Positions 11,046 through 23,725 are shown, numbered from the stretch's first letter. The stretch: DNA of 64,000 bases from Dermanyssus gallinae (GCA_003439945.1 QVRM01002358.1:19453-83452); one strand, 5' to 3'. Notes: a model not told the origin generated them from the sequence alone. A program made the numbers and translations.

Positions 11046-11056
11046 TATTTGTAGAT
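11046..11056. repeat. target-site duplication of nested LINE, left copy
   Basis: TATTTGTAGAT, identical to 12225-12235. Confidence 0.8.
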
Positions 11057-12127
11057 TCTTTTCTACGAGTGCTCTCCAGCTTCTTTGCTGAAGACCGCCT
11101 TGAAGTAAACATAAGGGGCGAAGACACCTTGCAGCTGAGGCAAAACGTAGGGACCCCTCAAGGGGACCCTCTCAGTTGCCTAGCCTTCTCTTTGCTCATT
11201 GCAGACCTAGCCCGCCACGTGCGGAAGGAGTTTAGAAACGCCGTCGTTGTTATGTACGCGGATGACATAGTAGTGGCCCACCGGGACCGCGGTGCCATTC
11301 GTCGTATTGTCGGCGACGTAGAAGGTTACCTTCACCGTAGGGGCCTACAAATAAATTCGCGGAAGACGAAAGCCATTAAGTTTCGCCGTGGGGGTCGATT
11401 GGCTGCAGCAGACGTAATACCCTGCTGTGGCCAACCGCTGGAGTTTGTCAACTCCTTCCCGTATTTGGGTCTGAGACTGCACTATACGGGAACGACCTTT
11501 ACCAAGCACATCGGCGACAGGTGTCGGGCGGCTATTGCCTCTATTCACACAGAGGTGAGAGATCTTCGACGACTGTCTCTGAGCGCTGCATTGCGTCTTT
11601 TTGAGCTTAAGATTGTGCCAATGTTGAGCTACAGCCTTGGCAGGGTGTGGGGCCATCTTTCCGCCGCAAATTTTGCGCAGCTAGAAAGATGCTTCACAAT
11701 ATATATGAAGCGCGTTCTTTGCTTGCCGCGCACGGCAAGGAATCGCTTTGTGTACCTGCTAGCGGGTTGCGGACCGGCAGTGGAAATAATCAGAGTCAGG
11801 CTTAAGTCACCTATTACAATGCCACTTCAACAATTTTTGTTGGAGTGGCAGGGAAAAGTGACCGAGGCCTCGGCTGAGGTAGCGCAGTTAGATGTGTACC
11901 TCACCAGGGAGCTTTGGGAGGGAATGGCATGCACTAGCCGGCACGTGTACACAAGGTACATTGTACATGGCTATCATCACTTGGTGTGTTCAACTCAAGG
12001 ATTTCACCAAGTTGGCGATCAATGTCGTTGCCGGTTCTGCTCGCAGGTATGCGCTAAATACCACGCAGCGAGCTGCCAGTCGCATCGGCGGTCTTTGCAC
12101 TTTCTTGCCCGGTGGGACGGTCGCTAA
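11057..12127 (+). pseudogene. LINE family 2 reverse transcriptase, C-terminal part
   Basis: The true LINE reading starts near 11057; the ATG at 10811 belongs to the host element. Visible motifs are NVGTPQGDPLSCLAFSLL (LPQG-type box), VMYADDIVVAH (intact active site, 11254-11265), INSRKTKAIKFRRGG and FPYLGLRLHYTG (the YLGV box). The thumb ends in RYIVHGYHHLVC and a cysteine-rich motif, CRCRFCSQVCAKYHAASC. From about residue 330 onwards it aligns with the copy at 39300. A frameshift near 12050 moves the last ~30 residues into the next frame. Only the palm, thumb and C-terminal region survive, so it cannot be autonomous. Confidence 0.85.
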
Positions 12128-12224
12128 AGTGTTAAAATTGTATATAATGATGATTGTATTGTATTTATGTACCATCTTGAAATGCAAAATTATTGCGAAA
12201 TAAACAATATGTAAAAATGTAATG
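11057..12224 (+). mobile_element. 5'-truncated LINE (family 2, copy A) inserted in ORF1 of the I-like LINE
   Basis: A 1168-bp insertion in opposite orientation to its host element, bounded by the 11-bp direct repeats 11046-11056 and 12225-12235. It starts inside the reverse transcriptase palm and ends in a short AT-rich 3' region (AATAAA-like GAAATAAAC near 12196), so it is a classic 5'-truncated LINE. The protein it encodes matches the LINE at 39300-42419. Without the insertion the host ORF1 reads through the join in one frame, which supports the boundaries. Confidence 0.85.
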
Positions 12225-12235
12225 TATTTGTAGAT
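12225..12235. repeat. target-site duplication of nested LINE, right copy
   Basis: TATTTGTAGAT, identical to 11046-11056. Confidence 0.8.
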
Positions 12236-13046
12236 GTACGCCCGATACTCTGCCCCAAATGTTTCGCTATCCTTCAAACAAGGCTTTACCGGTGTCCCTC
12301 CCAGTGTTTTTAGCCGCTTGATAGTCTAAAAATCTTTAACAGTCTTTACCCATATTTCGACTCTTTTGCGTATGTTAATACGGGCAGTACCCGTGGGTGC
12401 GTGCTCCCTGACGTCTTGATATATTGGCAGAAATAGTTTGCCTTCAAAACCGCCTGCAAGTTCAGCGCCACAAGCGTCAACAGCCATAAACTCAACACAA
12501 TGTTCACCGGCTCGGCTGATGACCGGCTTATATGCTTTTCGTTGATTATGTGTCTCAAGCATGCGTTGACTCTGCTTGACGGCTGCTTTCTCCGCACGCA
12601 GTTTGAAGATTTCCTCTTTGGTTGGCACACGTGTCATGCCGACGTCGTCAGTATCCACATCTTCACCTCTAACCGCGTCCATAAAGGCGTCATCTTGCAC
12701 GTTGTGCATGCTAGATGCTTGTGGCGCCCTCACTCGCTCTGTTATGCATGTTACCACTCTCTTTCAATATGGCATCATCCTGTACGCGGCCGGCGCTTGT
12801 AGTACCCTTAGCTAGCGTCGCTGTCGTGGAAAATTTTTAATTTATTCCCTTGTTGAGGCCTACGGTCTTGGACTCTTGTGAATACCTGGTGCCAGATGTT
12901 GAACCAGGCGGTGTTTCGTAGGGAGACTCTTGCTTATCCATTTTCTTGGATAGCGGTTGGTCAGTCGGCAATTGGAACTCGTCCGACGACAAAGTGGAGG
13001 AATGCCTCCCATTTCGTTTCTTTGGATTTCCCTTTGTTAACGCCAC
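12236..13046 (-). pseudogene. LINE ORF1 N-terminal half (I-like element)
   Basis: Continuation of the gag-like ORF1 on the far side of the nested LINE. The likely start is ATG 13046 (MALTKGNPKKRNGRHSS), beginning a polar Ser/Lys/Pro-rich region typical of ORF1 N-termini. It stops at 12837 and resumes in another frame at 12757-12326 with a charged, possibly coiled segment (KEEIFKLRAEKAAVKQSQ). About 12310-12236 contains KRLKTLGGTP and, next to the target site, residues that join to the other half. Assignment to ORF1 rests mainly on position and composition; the 12757-12326 part has no diagnostic motif. Confidence 0.55.
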
Positions 13047-13736
13047 TGTGACGTAACTAGACGATCAAGGTAAGATAGAAATCTACTGGTTGCTCTCGAG
13101 ATAGAATGTACTAGGTAAATTGACTCCCGAACGGGAGCGCTTTCTACTTATGACTGTACTCACCGAGAGCAGACGACGAAAAAAAAGAAAGAAAGTTAAA
13201 ATAATCAACTGATTGCTGTTGCCGAAAGTTCGGATTGAAATGCTGAAAATTGTGTGATTTGTATAAAAAATACAGTGCTGTGATCCGCGTGAAGGTCTCC
13301 TATGCAAGTTTGGACTCTGGGATTGCAACTAGGCGTGTGAACTAGAGAACAGTCTTTGAAAAGTAAACAGATAATAATAATGTAGTAGAAAAGGCTGGCC
13401 ACAGCACAGATGTATCACGTTTAGAATGTGTATTATCTAAATCTGTCCGTTTAATCAGTAACGATCGGTGGAGATAGTAAGTGTGACGATGAGTGTTGTC
13501 TGATACAATTGGCGATACGTCTCACGGTACTGGGGATGACGAGGGATGGTGCCAGGTTTCAACGCGGCAAGAGAAGGCGGTGAAAACAGATGCAGCGAAA
13601 GTAGCCAAAAAGACTCCGTCTATAGTTATTCCGAGTCCACGATAGGATACTCTTACGGGGACCCCGCCTGAACTATTGCTCCACTGCCCAGAAAATATCT
13701 CAGTATTTTTAAATAATTGTAGAGCTTAGTACCTTT
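13047..13736. other. no gene recognised
   Basis: Possibly the 5' untranslated part of the I-like LINE near 13050-13330. No motifs seen otherwise. Confidence 0.4.
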
Positions 13737-14147
13737 TTGCCGGGTGCCACCGCTCGAATGCAGTCAAATGAGAAGTATACACATGTCATCGCCACACGGA
13801 GTGACAACAGGAACGCAACAAAAGCGTTAAAAAAATCTGCCAGAATCCGACCCCGTTTTGACACCATGCCTGTCTTGGAAATGCGCAGTGTTTACGAACG
13901 ATATCATAAATATGGGCACAAAATCTCAGAATGTCTAAAACGAAATGACCCCGCTTGTAGGAAATGCGGTTGTCCCGGACACATTTTGTGGAAATGTCAA
14001 CAATGTAAGGCGTATTGCGTCAACTGCAAAGGTGCAAACACATATAATGACAGCATTTGCGAAGTTAGGAAGGAGTGCAGGGAAGCCGATCGGGTCAAAC
14101 AATGCACGAAGGTTCCGCGCGTCTCGGTCAGCCGTAAAAAGGCTTAA
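13737..14147 (+). pseudogene. LINE ORF1 (gag-like) zinc-knuckle remnant
   Basis: An open stretch of about 136 codons. Its C-terminal half has a row of CCHC knuckles: YERYHKYGHKISEC (first Cys replaced by Tyr), CRKCGCPGHILWKC (intact) and CVNCKGANTYNDSIC. The segment before them, RIRPRFDTMPVLEMR, matches the usual lead-in to the first knuckle in LINE ORF1 proteins. The protein would coat LINE RNA. The lost cysteine and the absence of a following RT in this frame argue that it is dead. It is on the strand opposite to the I-like LINE, so it belongs to a different insertion. Confidence 0.65.
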
Positions 14148-15369
14148 AAAAGTGTTACACAAAAATGGCTTGACAGTACTCTAAAATCCCCTCCGCCCCG
14201 AAGAGACCGGCTGCTACAACAAAATAAAACAGATGTCGCAGAAGACGCGTTCAAAATTACAGGCACATAATAATGACAATTCGTCAAATAATGTTTTGCA
14301 TTTTGTCACCACAATTGTAAGAATATGAAAGGAAATGAAAAATATGCCTTCAACATGGCTCGATAAGAACCTAATCATCAAAGGAGTGCTATCATATCCA
14401 ATGTATGATATTGGCATTGGCTTTATAAAACAAAAATAAAAAGACTTTACAAAAAAATAGTTCTAGATGATGCCGAAGATCCAAAGCTCCCAGCACTTTC
14501 TAGAGGTGCTGATTGCAGTTCTACCTAAACAGTTGTTTTAAATGACCAGCCAACAATTACACAACACTTGTAAATCTACTGATAACAGCCCAACGACGGC
14601 TTCTCCTCTCTCTCTCAGACTCCATAGGTTTGCGCGTGTGGTGGTTGTGTAAGGAGCAAGTACCTCCAAAAAACCACGAGCCTACATCACTCGCCCCGAT
14701 TCCCCTCGGAAAAACTCACCTATTGGTAATCAGGCTCATGCTCCGTACAGCAAGAGAATGCGGCACTTCAGAATTAAACAAGTTCAACTGGAGCTTTGAC
14801 CTCAAGAGCTGGGTTAACCATCTCATGATCCTCCCGTCGCTAACGCCGACGACACTAATTAGAACTAATAGATCTCCGAACTCTTTCTTTCGAGGTGTCG
14901 TCGACTTAACTACACTCAGTACCATCGGCAAGCTACATCGCGTAGGCGTTGATGAAGATGTGTACGCAGACCGGAGATTAAATTAGCAGAGGGTGATATT
15001 CGTTTAGACGCACGAGCCCTGCTGTCTTCAAACTTGATCGCATTGCACGATGCACAAACAGAGATGCACACCGGCCGCCTTAAACCTTGTCAAGATCGAA
15101 GTGGTTTCAGGTCTTTGATCTTTCTTCATTTTATGTTCTTTCATTTCTTGTAGCCTATTAGATTTTTTTCATCCACAAGTGGATGATGAAAAGATCCCAA
15201 TAGGAAGCAGCAATAAGATGCCAGTTGGATAGTTTGCCTAACTCGACATCTACGTGACATAGTCCACGAGACGATTTTTTCGTCAGAACGTCTACTGCTA
15301 CTACTAACCAAGTGCTTTTGTGTCCATAGTACTCAGTGGTGCTTTACCGTTATGTTTTCTACTAATTTT
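14148..15369. other. no gene recognised
   Basis: AT-rich DNA with short unsupported ORFs. No motif seen on either strand. It may be decayed sequence between two LINE remnants. Confidence 0.5.
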
Positions 15370-15850
15370 CGATCGTGCAAACCTAACAGCCCTTAGAAAA
15401 CAGGACAACTCAATTAGACCCACTGGGTGCGGACTGGCCTGACGAAGAATGACACGCAAGATTGCCATGGCCGTGAATAGAGATACTACAATACCTCTTG
15501 TGACAGCGGTGTCACCTCATGAAGTAGGACTTGCCATAAGAAAAAGAACAGAAGCCATCGTGCATGCCAGGCGCGCTTTTCTGTAGGCTGAGGGTCAGAC
15601 AAGAGCGCTAGTTTAACTAGACTTTCAAAATGCGTTTAAAACAATAAGAAGAGATACAATGTTTGATGATCCGATCTCCTTGCAGTTCAAATTAACCCAT
15701 AAAGTACAACAATGGTATCCAATAGGGAGATCCACTAGGGCCAGCGTTGTTTTGTTTGTCCTTTTAACGGGACGATGCAACCCTAGGTGGGTGCGCAGAT
15801 GTCGTGGCGGAAGATATACAGACCGTACCACAGTTCAATGAGCTATGCGC
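15370..15850 (+). pseudogene. RLE-type LINE reverse transcriptase fragment
   Basis: In one frame with two or three stops, the translation aligns with residues ~45-135 of the reverse transcriptase at 49542-51221. ALRKQDNSIRP matches ALKKKDGSFRP, RKIAMAV matches RRIAAKL, HEVGLAIRKRTEAIVHARRA matches HQLGFSTKGGAEIMIHATRA, and LDFQNAFKTIRRD matches LDFKNAFNTVRRD (the first catalytic-Asp motif). This covers the fingers and start of the palm. Both ends are lost. It is too degraded to function but confirms that this LINE lineage has been in the genome a long time. Confidence 0.75.
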
Positions 15851-15984
15851 CGTAGACGAGTATTTTGGATCTAAATATTCAGAATATTTTGCTAGTGGTA
15901 TAAAGGCGACTGAAGATCGTTGAACTAGACGTGTTATGCTTCGAGAATCTATATTTTTTAAATATAAAATGTACGGGGAGGGGG

Positions 15985-16235
15985 GGAGGGAAGAAATGTC
16001 TTGTTTAGGAGTGAGAGTAAATTAACTAAAATGTGTTATATCAATGTGACTGACGGGACGTAGCATTAAAGAATATGCGAACTGGTCGTTTAATTAAGCA
16101 ACTAAAATATCAGCATGTTCGGAAGTCAATTCTGCGTCGTATGAAACACTTAGGGCTTAAGGGTAGTGATAAAAGACATTTTAACGTAAAATACATTCAA
16201 ATGTTGCCATTATAAAACAAACATATTTAGGACAA
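15985..16235 (+). repeat. dispersed repeat shared with 35420-35670
   Basis: Similarity to 35420-35670 runs in patches: GAAATGT.TTGT.TA.GAGTG.GAGT, TTAACTAA/TGACTAAC, ATCAATGTG/ATTAATGTG, and a final TTCAAATGTT.GCATT...TATAAAACA. TTGTTTAGGAGTGAG also occurs inside the arms of the foldback element at 31188-32342. Probably a non-autonomous DNA element family. Confidence 0.45.
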
Positions 16236-16369
16236 TGCGCAATTATTGGGGATAATATTCTTCCATAGGTGATGAGGGTTTGCGTTAGCAGCTAGTGTAC
16301 GTTCTGAATCGGACTTGTATTTCCGCTTTCCATTCCATTGGAAAGTATACCAAACATCCGCAATGTGGC

Positions 16370-16895
16370 CTAGGAATATCTAGGAATGCTCTGTATATAT
16401 ATTTGGAAGTATCTATATACTACAATTGTGCGTGAGACTTCAATCCTGCGGCTGTGCTGAGATGATGCTCCCGCAAAATAGTATCTATTAATATTGCAGC
16501 GAGACGCAACACGCCTGACAAACTTCTTGTGAAGTTTAGTAAGCGTGTTATTGTCACGGAAATAGCCTAGATTCCACACCGACGAGGCATACTGTAGGAC
16601 CGGCAGAACATATTGCTTATACAACTTTATGTACAGGGAGGGCTTTTAACACAATACAACGAAATATCCCGTTCAGCCTCCGTGTGGCCAGGGCCAAAGT
16701 GTAAAACGGCACACTTATTTACAGATAGCTTAAGATCGAGCCCCTTACACCACTCTATGAAGTCTGGCATTCCTATCATAATTTACAGCTATATACATTT
16801 TAACATCGTCAGCGTGTATTTTTGTTTGCACTGGCTGGGGCACTATATATATCAAGAAGTCAGTATACAGTATGTACATTAGCCATGTACAGTTT
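16370..16895 (-). pseudogene. LINE reverse transcriptase remnant (Jockey/CR1-like)
   Basis: Minus-strand translation across several frames gives, in order: VQTKIHADDVKMYI (near 16840, an ADD active-site motif), DFIEWCKGLDLKLSVNKC (near 16750, the standard post-active-site motif), a gap with stops, then YKQYVLPVLQYASSVWN and LTKLHKKFVRRV (16615-16500), the thumb region of Jockey/CR1-type elements. At least two frameshifts and two stops interrupt it, so it is a fossil. Confidence 0.7.
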
Positions 16896-18083
16896 CGCCC
16901 TTCCCCCCTCCCCCCCAACGCAAAGTACACGGTGAACGTAACATATGCACATCTAGAAGAGCATGGGGTTGGTTTGAAGTAGCAGGGAAGGCGCATGTAT
17001 AGATGGCCCATGCCTCCATCTCGCGTCCAGCCTCTTTATCTTCAGCCATCCGACAGACCCCATCGAACAAAAATATTTTTGATCGTATGGCCTGAGGCTA
17101 GCGGTAAGAGCCCAATAGCTTACCGATAACGATCGGATCGGTGCCTGAACATAGGCAAAAACACAATAACTCACTTGCTATTGAGGTGGGCAACAACATT
17201 ACGGCTGGTATCAAATTTGAGCTGCCGAAAAAAGCGTTAAATGAATAGCCGCTGCTACTTTTACGGTGCTAAAGCAACGAAATAATACTACATACAAAAT
17301 GTAAGTATGCTATGGTCAAGAAAATAGTGTTTAGTGAGAAAGAACTAATTAAAAATAAGATGGAGAGAAAGAAAGAAGTAAATAAGAAACAATGTCGGAG
17401 ACAGAATAAACGGAAGCAAAGTGAAATAACGAGGAGAAATTAATATAAAATAACAACGAACACGACAACGAGTATGGAGACGAATTTGCCCTTCGGCCAG
17501 GTGAATTTCCCACGAGGGAAGTGACGGTTCCCTCTTAGACAGTGCCGTGCCCTACTAAGCCACATGTCTCACAGCTAGGGATTTGCACGGAAAACTGGAA
17601 GCAGACTCAGGAAAAATTAGCCCGTCGAGAGGAGGCTTGCCGACGCCGAGCGACTACTGCACTTACTACTGCTGACAGGGGCTGATCGAACGGGCAAAAT
17701 CTCCTATACATTGACATAGGCATTCCTTACGCAACACGACAGTTTAATGTTGCTGATAATTCAGACAGCAGAATCTCTTAGTTGCTTGGGCATATCTTTA
17801 GCTGTAGAGCTAGTCACTGTATATACGAAACATTGCACATGTGTAGGATGCGTGTCAACATGAAATTATCGCATATAGTGAATTCCGACAACAAAATAAT
17901 AACAAAAATAAATTAGCAAAAAAAACTTAGCACAACCACATAGCACGTGCCAAAACTTGAAGTTATGGCTACCGCTACCCTGGTAAAGGTCGAGCAACGT
18001 TAGAACTCAATATTGCGAGATAATTCAAGTTGAGTTACGATGTGGTAACGTAGGCTCTAAGATAAAATATTGATAATGATATA
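16896..18083. other. no gene recognised; possible old SINE near 17460-17590
   Basis: Mostly AT-rich, with a purine-rich tract at about 17330-17470. On the minus strand, 17580-17470 contains a box-A-like GTGGCTTAGTAGGGCACGG and a weaker box-B-like position, so a degenerate tRNA-derived SINE is possible. It has no second copy here. Confidence 0.35.
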
Positions 18084-18900
18084 CTAGGTTGTTCCATAAA
18101 TCCGTTCGGAAATTGAATGCGCCGCCTTGCGCAGACCCGGGGAAAGACGAAAACTGCTGGGAGATGGTGGTTTGCTTAATTAGCGGTAAGAGCAGACCTG
18201 CGTTGTATTATACTGCGAAATTCGTTTGAATTTCTAACTCCCGCGAACTGTAACGCTCGAGTGACGATGACAGAGTTAAATATGCATTTTCGGCATTTTA
18301 TGCTATTTTATATCTGGAAAGGAAGCAATGCAACCCAAGTCGTAACTAAGATACGCAAAGTGTTTGGCGGAAAGGCAGTAATAGGCAGGACAGTTCAAAA
18401 TTGGTTTGTCCGATTTAGGAACGGCGATTTCGATGTTAACGCACGAGACCTGCCCGGACGCCATATAACAGTGGACATGGCCCCTTTAACAACAGTGGTT
18501 AAACAAAACACACACTCGTCGCTGCGCGAGATCGTGGTCCTTGTGGAGGTACCACAGACATCCGTTTAAAGACGTCCCCATGCCGAGGAATTCGTTAGCA
18601 AGCTGGATGTATGGGTGCCGTACGCGCTGAGCAACCGCCAACACTGGAGAAGCGAGTGGTAATTTGCGATTCTTTCCTAAAAAATGGAGGGGGATTGTCC
18701 CTTTCTCCGCACCAGGTGACGGAAAATGAAAAGTGGATACTCTATGAGAACGTAGTTCGCAGAAGGGCGCCATTTAAAAAGAGTGAGTCCCAACGATCTG
18801 CTAAGCCGGACCCCATACAAGAAAATAATATCAAGTGAGCTTTTATGAGCTGTGCCAACGAAACGATCGATACGATAATATACTGTCAATAACTAGACAA
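18084..18900 (+). mobile_element. degenerate mariner (different subfamily from the first)
   Basis: It begins with a mariner-like terminal motif, TAGGTTGTTCCATAAATCCG, at 18085-18104. The readable part at 18261-18569 gives HFRHFMLFYIWKGSNATQ, FGGKAVIGRTVQNWFVRFR and NGDFDVNARDLPGR, the N-terminal helix-turn-helix region of the irritans/cecropia-type mariners. After a frameshift, LDVWVPYALSNRQ and VTENEKWILYEN are seen near 18605-18750. The first catalytic residue, normally Asp in CDEKW or GDEKW, is Asn here. The C-terminal half is missing. It is clearly inactive. Confidence 0.8.
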
Positions 18901-18986
18901 ATTAAAGAGGGTAATTGACCCGAAGCGGCCGGTCATCTGTTTCGGTCCCTTCTAAATTCTCTTGATGGTAAAGAATCTATTCTTTG

Positions 18987-19148
18987 GTTAAAACGTGTAT
19001 AGACCATTAGCCGGAAGCTATGGCGCCTTCTTTGGAAGATGTTAATACGCATACAGACCATTAGCCGGAAGCCAGGGCGCCCCCTTTGGAAGATGTTAAT
19101 ACGTATATAGACCATTAGCTAGAAGCCAGGGCGCCCCCTTCTGGTGGG
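18987..19148. repeat. 54-bp minisatellite, three copies
   Basis: Units start at 18987, 19041 and 19095. Each contains AGACCATTAGCCGGAAGC and GGCGCC...TTTGGAAGAT. The repeat gives an 18-codon periodic ORF on the minus strand, which I take as a by-product. Confidence 0.85.
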
Positions 19149-19786
19149 ATGTACATGAGCTTAACTTGGGTTAAGGTAATTGAACAAAGTGGGCAATACA
19201 GAATCAATAAAAGTTTTCCGTTGTAACGACATATGTCTTCAAAAATAGGTGAAAATCGGAACGGACGTGTGGATAGACCCAATAGTATGCCTCTACCGCG
19301 CACTAAACTATGCCAAGCTTAAAAAGTTGGCCCTCCAGCTATAAAAAAAATCATAACTCAGGAAAAAATGTAAAGCAAGTGTCTGTTAATAGCTTAGTTG
19401 TAAACTTTACGACATCGCACTGTTACCATACATCTTCTTGCGAGATATTGCTAGCAATGCAGGTTTTGCGCCCCAAAAGAGCTCATATAACGGTCGTAAT
19501 CTAACTACGTATATAGATATTTATATAAATAAGACTTAAAGCGTAGCCTATTGATCGAACCGGTGACCAATAGGCGGAGTGATTGAACCGGCGAGACGCC
19601 GATGTTAGACAGCAGCCATGTTCTTTATTTCTTTTTATTTACTCCTATTAACCTTTATTATTTATTTCTAGGGTTACAGGGAAATGTGATTAACTAATAC
19701 ACAACGGCGTGAAACAGTTATGGTTAAAGCACTAGCCCCCAGACCACGCCGCCACTTTAAAATATAACTATATACACCATCCAAGC
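19149..19786. other. no gene recognised
   Basis: Nothing beyond short unsupported ORFs. Confidence 0.5.
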
Positions 19787-21084
<1,298 letters not shown>

Positions 21085-21280
21085 AGTGTGGCGATGTGGT
21101 TTAGGAAGCTAGTGCACTAGTCATAGTTTTCATCTGATCATCATATTGCTGTGTTGCCGGTTCGAACCCCGTTGTTTGATTACATTTTATTTGGGAAACT
21201 TTATTGAGAATAAATGATAAACCATATCGCTGAGAGCGGCCATTCTGCCTCAAGGGCTTGTGTGTTGGAAACCCTAGATG
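21085..21280 (+). mobile_element. tRNA-like SINE candidate
   Basis: It contains a good box-B-like motif, GCCGGTTCGAACCCCG (21155-21172), ~70 bases after a weaker box-A-like GATGTGGTTTAGGAAG, followed by an unrelated ~100-base body. No second copy was found in the window. Confidence 0.4.
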
Positions 21281-21284
21281 GATC

Positions 21285-21352
21285 AGCATGTCCGGCCTTC
21301 GGCGCGTTGAAAATATGTCTCACGGCGACTCCAAGTCCGTTGGAAACGGATC
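21285..21352 (+). repeat. dispersed ~85-bp repeat, copy 2
   Basis: The stretch ATGTCCGGCCTTCGGCGCG...CCAAGTCCGTTGG is the reverse complement of the repeats at 3076-3160 and 38766-38850. In all three the same anchor words occur in the same order. Confidence 0.6.
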
Positions 21353-21864
21353 ATAGTTTAGGATTTAAATAATTGACAAAAAGCAACAACTTCTATAAAA
21401 AGTGTTTTTTTTTTCAATGTAGAATAAACATTGTATGTGTAAAGTGGTCTCGTGTGAATAGCCGTTGGGCTTGTGGGTCACGAGCTTACTGTTTCTGCTG
21501 GTTTAGCGAAGACACATTTGCTGAGAGCGAGGCCTATTATTTGGCTATTGAAAGTAACTTGTTCTGTGAGTGGGCCCTAAAGGTAGAAGTGCCTGGGGAC
21601 ATGCTGAATATGAGGTCAGTGATCTGACTGACCCTGAACCCTCTGTGCATTTTAATGAGCTGCAGCGGCAGCATGACATGAACGGAGCTAGGAGTAGCAC
21701 ATAGTTAGAATTTGCAATCATGCGTGAGGAACGTTCAATATTTGCCGTTTGTCTCATTTAACTCAAGATAGCCCGTATACGCGGGCTTCTAGAGAATATG
21801 CTTTAAGTACATATTAAATATTAGGAGGTTGGATAGTAATGCACCACCTCTTTTAATTGAGACA

Positions 21865-22021
21865 TCTGTGCTTTGCGTTTTTTATCCGATCATGGTCGAT
21901 TATGATACACTCCGGCGTTCACCGTGAACTTTAAAAGTGGCCGGTCCAGATCTCGAACCCACAACCTAATGGAGACAGAATGAACGGAGTTTCTCGGCTT
22001 TGGCAAAGTCGAGTCATGGCC
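21865..22021 (-). mobile_element. SINE family B, diverged copy
   Basis: On the minus strand, GGGTTCGAGATCTGGACCGG is the box B with its conserved follow-on GGCCACTTTTAAA. GCCGGAGTG and CCATGAT then follow at the same spacing as in the copies at 32484, 38461 and 51440. The tRNA-like 5' part is more diverged. Confidence 0.65.
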
Positions 22022-23723
22022 AATGTGCTCGTCTTTTCCACATTACCTTAAACTAAAGAGTCTTATTTTAAAAATATTATTTTTTAATTATAACATATTT
22101 ATTTAACATATATTCAGTACAAAACGTGTCTCCACACTCGCAATGGGCCTTAAGGCTTGTGGCACGGACGTCGAACTCCTCTTGCCCGATAATACTTTGA
22201 TCTTTAGATATGATTTGAATAACTGAAATGACGATCATCCATTTAGTATATTGTAGGGCATTTAAGCATTTTTACAACGTCACGTCAGGGGCGAATACCT
22301 GACGTGCGTTCTGCTCTTAATAAAAAAACGAACACCAGAAGAACTATTTGTTAATGGCCTTTATAAAATAAATGAATAAGGTCCCGTATGTCAGAACTAT
22401 GAGACAGCATTGCCGCGTGCATGGGGTACCGTCCCTTCTGTAAGAATGCGTACCGCAACTCCCACACATTTAAGGATATTGATGTTAACGACAACGTGTA
22501 TTAACAAAAATCAGCTAAAAAATATAGAAAGGGTGAGAGAAGATTAGAAACGTATCTTAATATTGTAAGAGCTGTACAGCTCATAGCTTATTATTTATAT
22601 ATTATTTACTCCCGTCGAGACGCAACTATTTATAGATGCAATAATGGTTGGGGAACCTCTAAACCTTTCAAACGCAGCACCACTACACTGCCCTGTAATT
22701 GTGGGCGCGGCAAGGTGCAGTTAGACACCATGCTTAAAGGTGACACAATCCTGAGGGCGGCTTATACGCTATGAGGGGCGAGAAGACCTTTAGATTTTAT
22801 AAGACCTACATTTGCCTTTCATGTTGAAGGCGTGCGTCCAGGCCGACGACTTGACTCGTAGCTGTAAACTAAACCAAAACACTGAGCACATCTTGTCCGC
22901 CGGATGTATGTACCCAGGACTCCAAGGATATGTGGCCAATCGTTCCTGCCTGTTAGTTTTTTTACTTCACTTCAGGGCATGCAGATTTTGCCGCCAACTG
23001 GCAGATAAACACTCATGTATCGTTCCGCCCTTATGTAGGGCGGAATTTCTTGCCGAGCTAACTTGTCTCAAAGGGCATAATTAAGGCCTCAAGTCAACTA
23101 AGCGGAAATGTTCTAATTGGCCAGTAAATTATACACAGTAATTAGGATGCAACGTTATTTAATAACAGTAGAAACTCGCCGCTACGTCTTGAATAGTTTT
23201 TGTCGGCATTTAACAAGCGCTTCAGTGAACCCTTTGGAGTTAATTGCATGAAGCTGCACATACTTGCTTATGCCAAATAATATATGCGTTTGGCAGCAAA
23301 TCATCGGCAGCATGTAATGGCTATAAACGACTCGGTCTCGCCGAACCACTTGTAGCCTACTTTTATTTGATTTAAAATTCGTCGCGCAATCTTCAAACTG
23401 CGTGTCTGTAGCCTGGAACAGTGTCTGCGTCTTGCCTTGAGTCTAACCCTGGAACAGTTCGTTTCTCGACCTCGAAAGCTTGCTTCGTCTCGTGGCTTGA
23501 TCAGGCCCACGCAAACGACGCGCCTAGTTGAATGAATCCGAGTCTTTGCAACAGAGTCTTTTCAACGTCGTTGCAATACGAGTCTTTTTAACCATACCTT
23601 CATATTCACTAATGAACTACAGTGACGCTGCGCTTAATTGCTTGAGAAATGTGCGTCATCTGATTCACGAGCCGTCTTCTCTAGGAGTCCCCTTGTGTGG
23701 GCGTGTATTCATAAAAACATATG

Positions 23724-23725
<2 letters not shown>
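22022..23725. other. no gene recognised
   Basis: An inverted repeat (CACGTCAGG...CCTGACGTG) lies at about 22280-22306. The ORF at 22812-23084 has no recognisable domain. Otherwise anonymous. Confidence 0.5.

Larger units (their letters stand above)
7195..13046 (-). mobile_element. decayed I-like LINE interrupted by another LINE
   Basis: Read right to left the order is: ORF1 N-terminal part (13046 to about 12236), a foreign LINE (12224-11057), the rest of ORF1 with zinc knuckles (11045-10250), a trace of the endonuclease C-terminus (about 10250-10130), reverse transcriptase (10123-8167), RNase H and a C-terminal CCHC motif (8170 to about 7340). The combination of zinc-knuckle ORF1 with RT plus RNase H in ORF2 fits the I group. 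Several frameshifts and stops, and a mutated RT active site, make it inactive. Most of the endonuclease domain is missing between ORF1 and RT. Confidence 0.85.

Noticed and set aside
10811..11056. Start of the 438-codon ORF ending at 12127
   Set aside because: The first ~80 codons are antisense to ORF1 of the host LINE; the true inserted LINE begins at 11057.
15583..15598. GGCTGAGGGTCAG, identical to the 3' part of SINE A
   Set aside because: Only 13 bases match and they lie inside an RT remnant; no other part of the SINE is present.
18933..19115. 60-codon ORF with an 18-residue repeat on the minus strand
   Set aside because: It is created by the 54-base minisatellite, whose period is divisible by three.
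22765..22800. GGCGAGAAGACCTTTAGATT resembles the conserved mitochondrial 16S rRNA word GACGAGAAGACCC
   Set aside because: The flanks on both sides show no further mitochondrial rRNA similarity, so a nuclear mitochondrial insertion is not supported.
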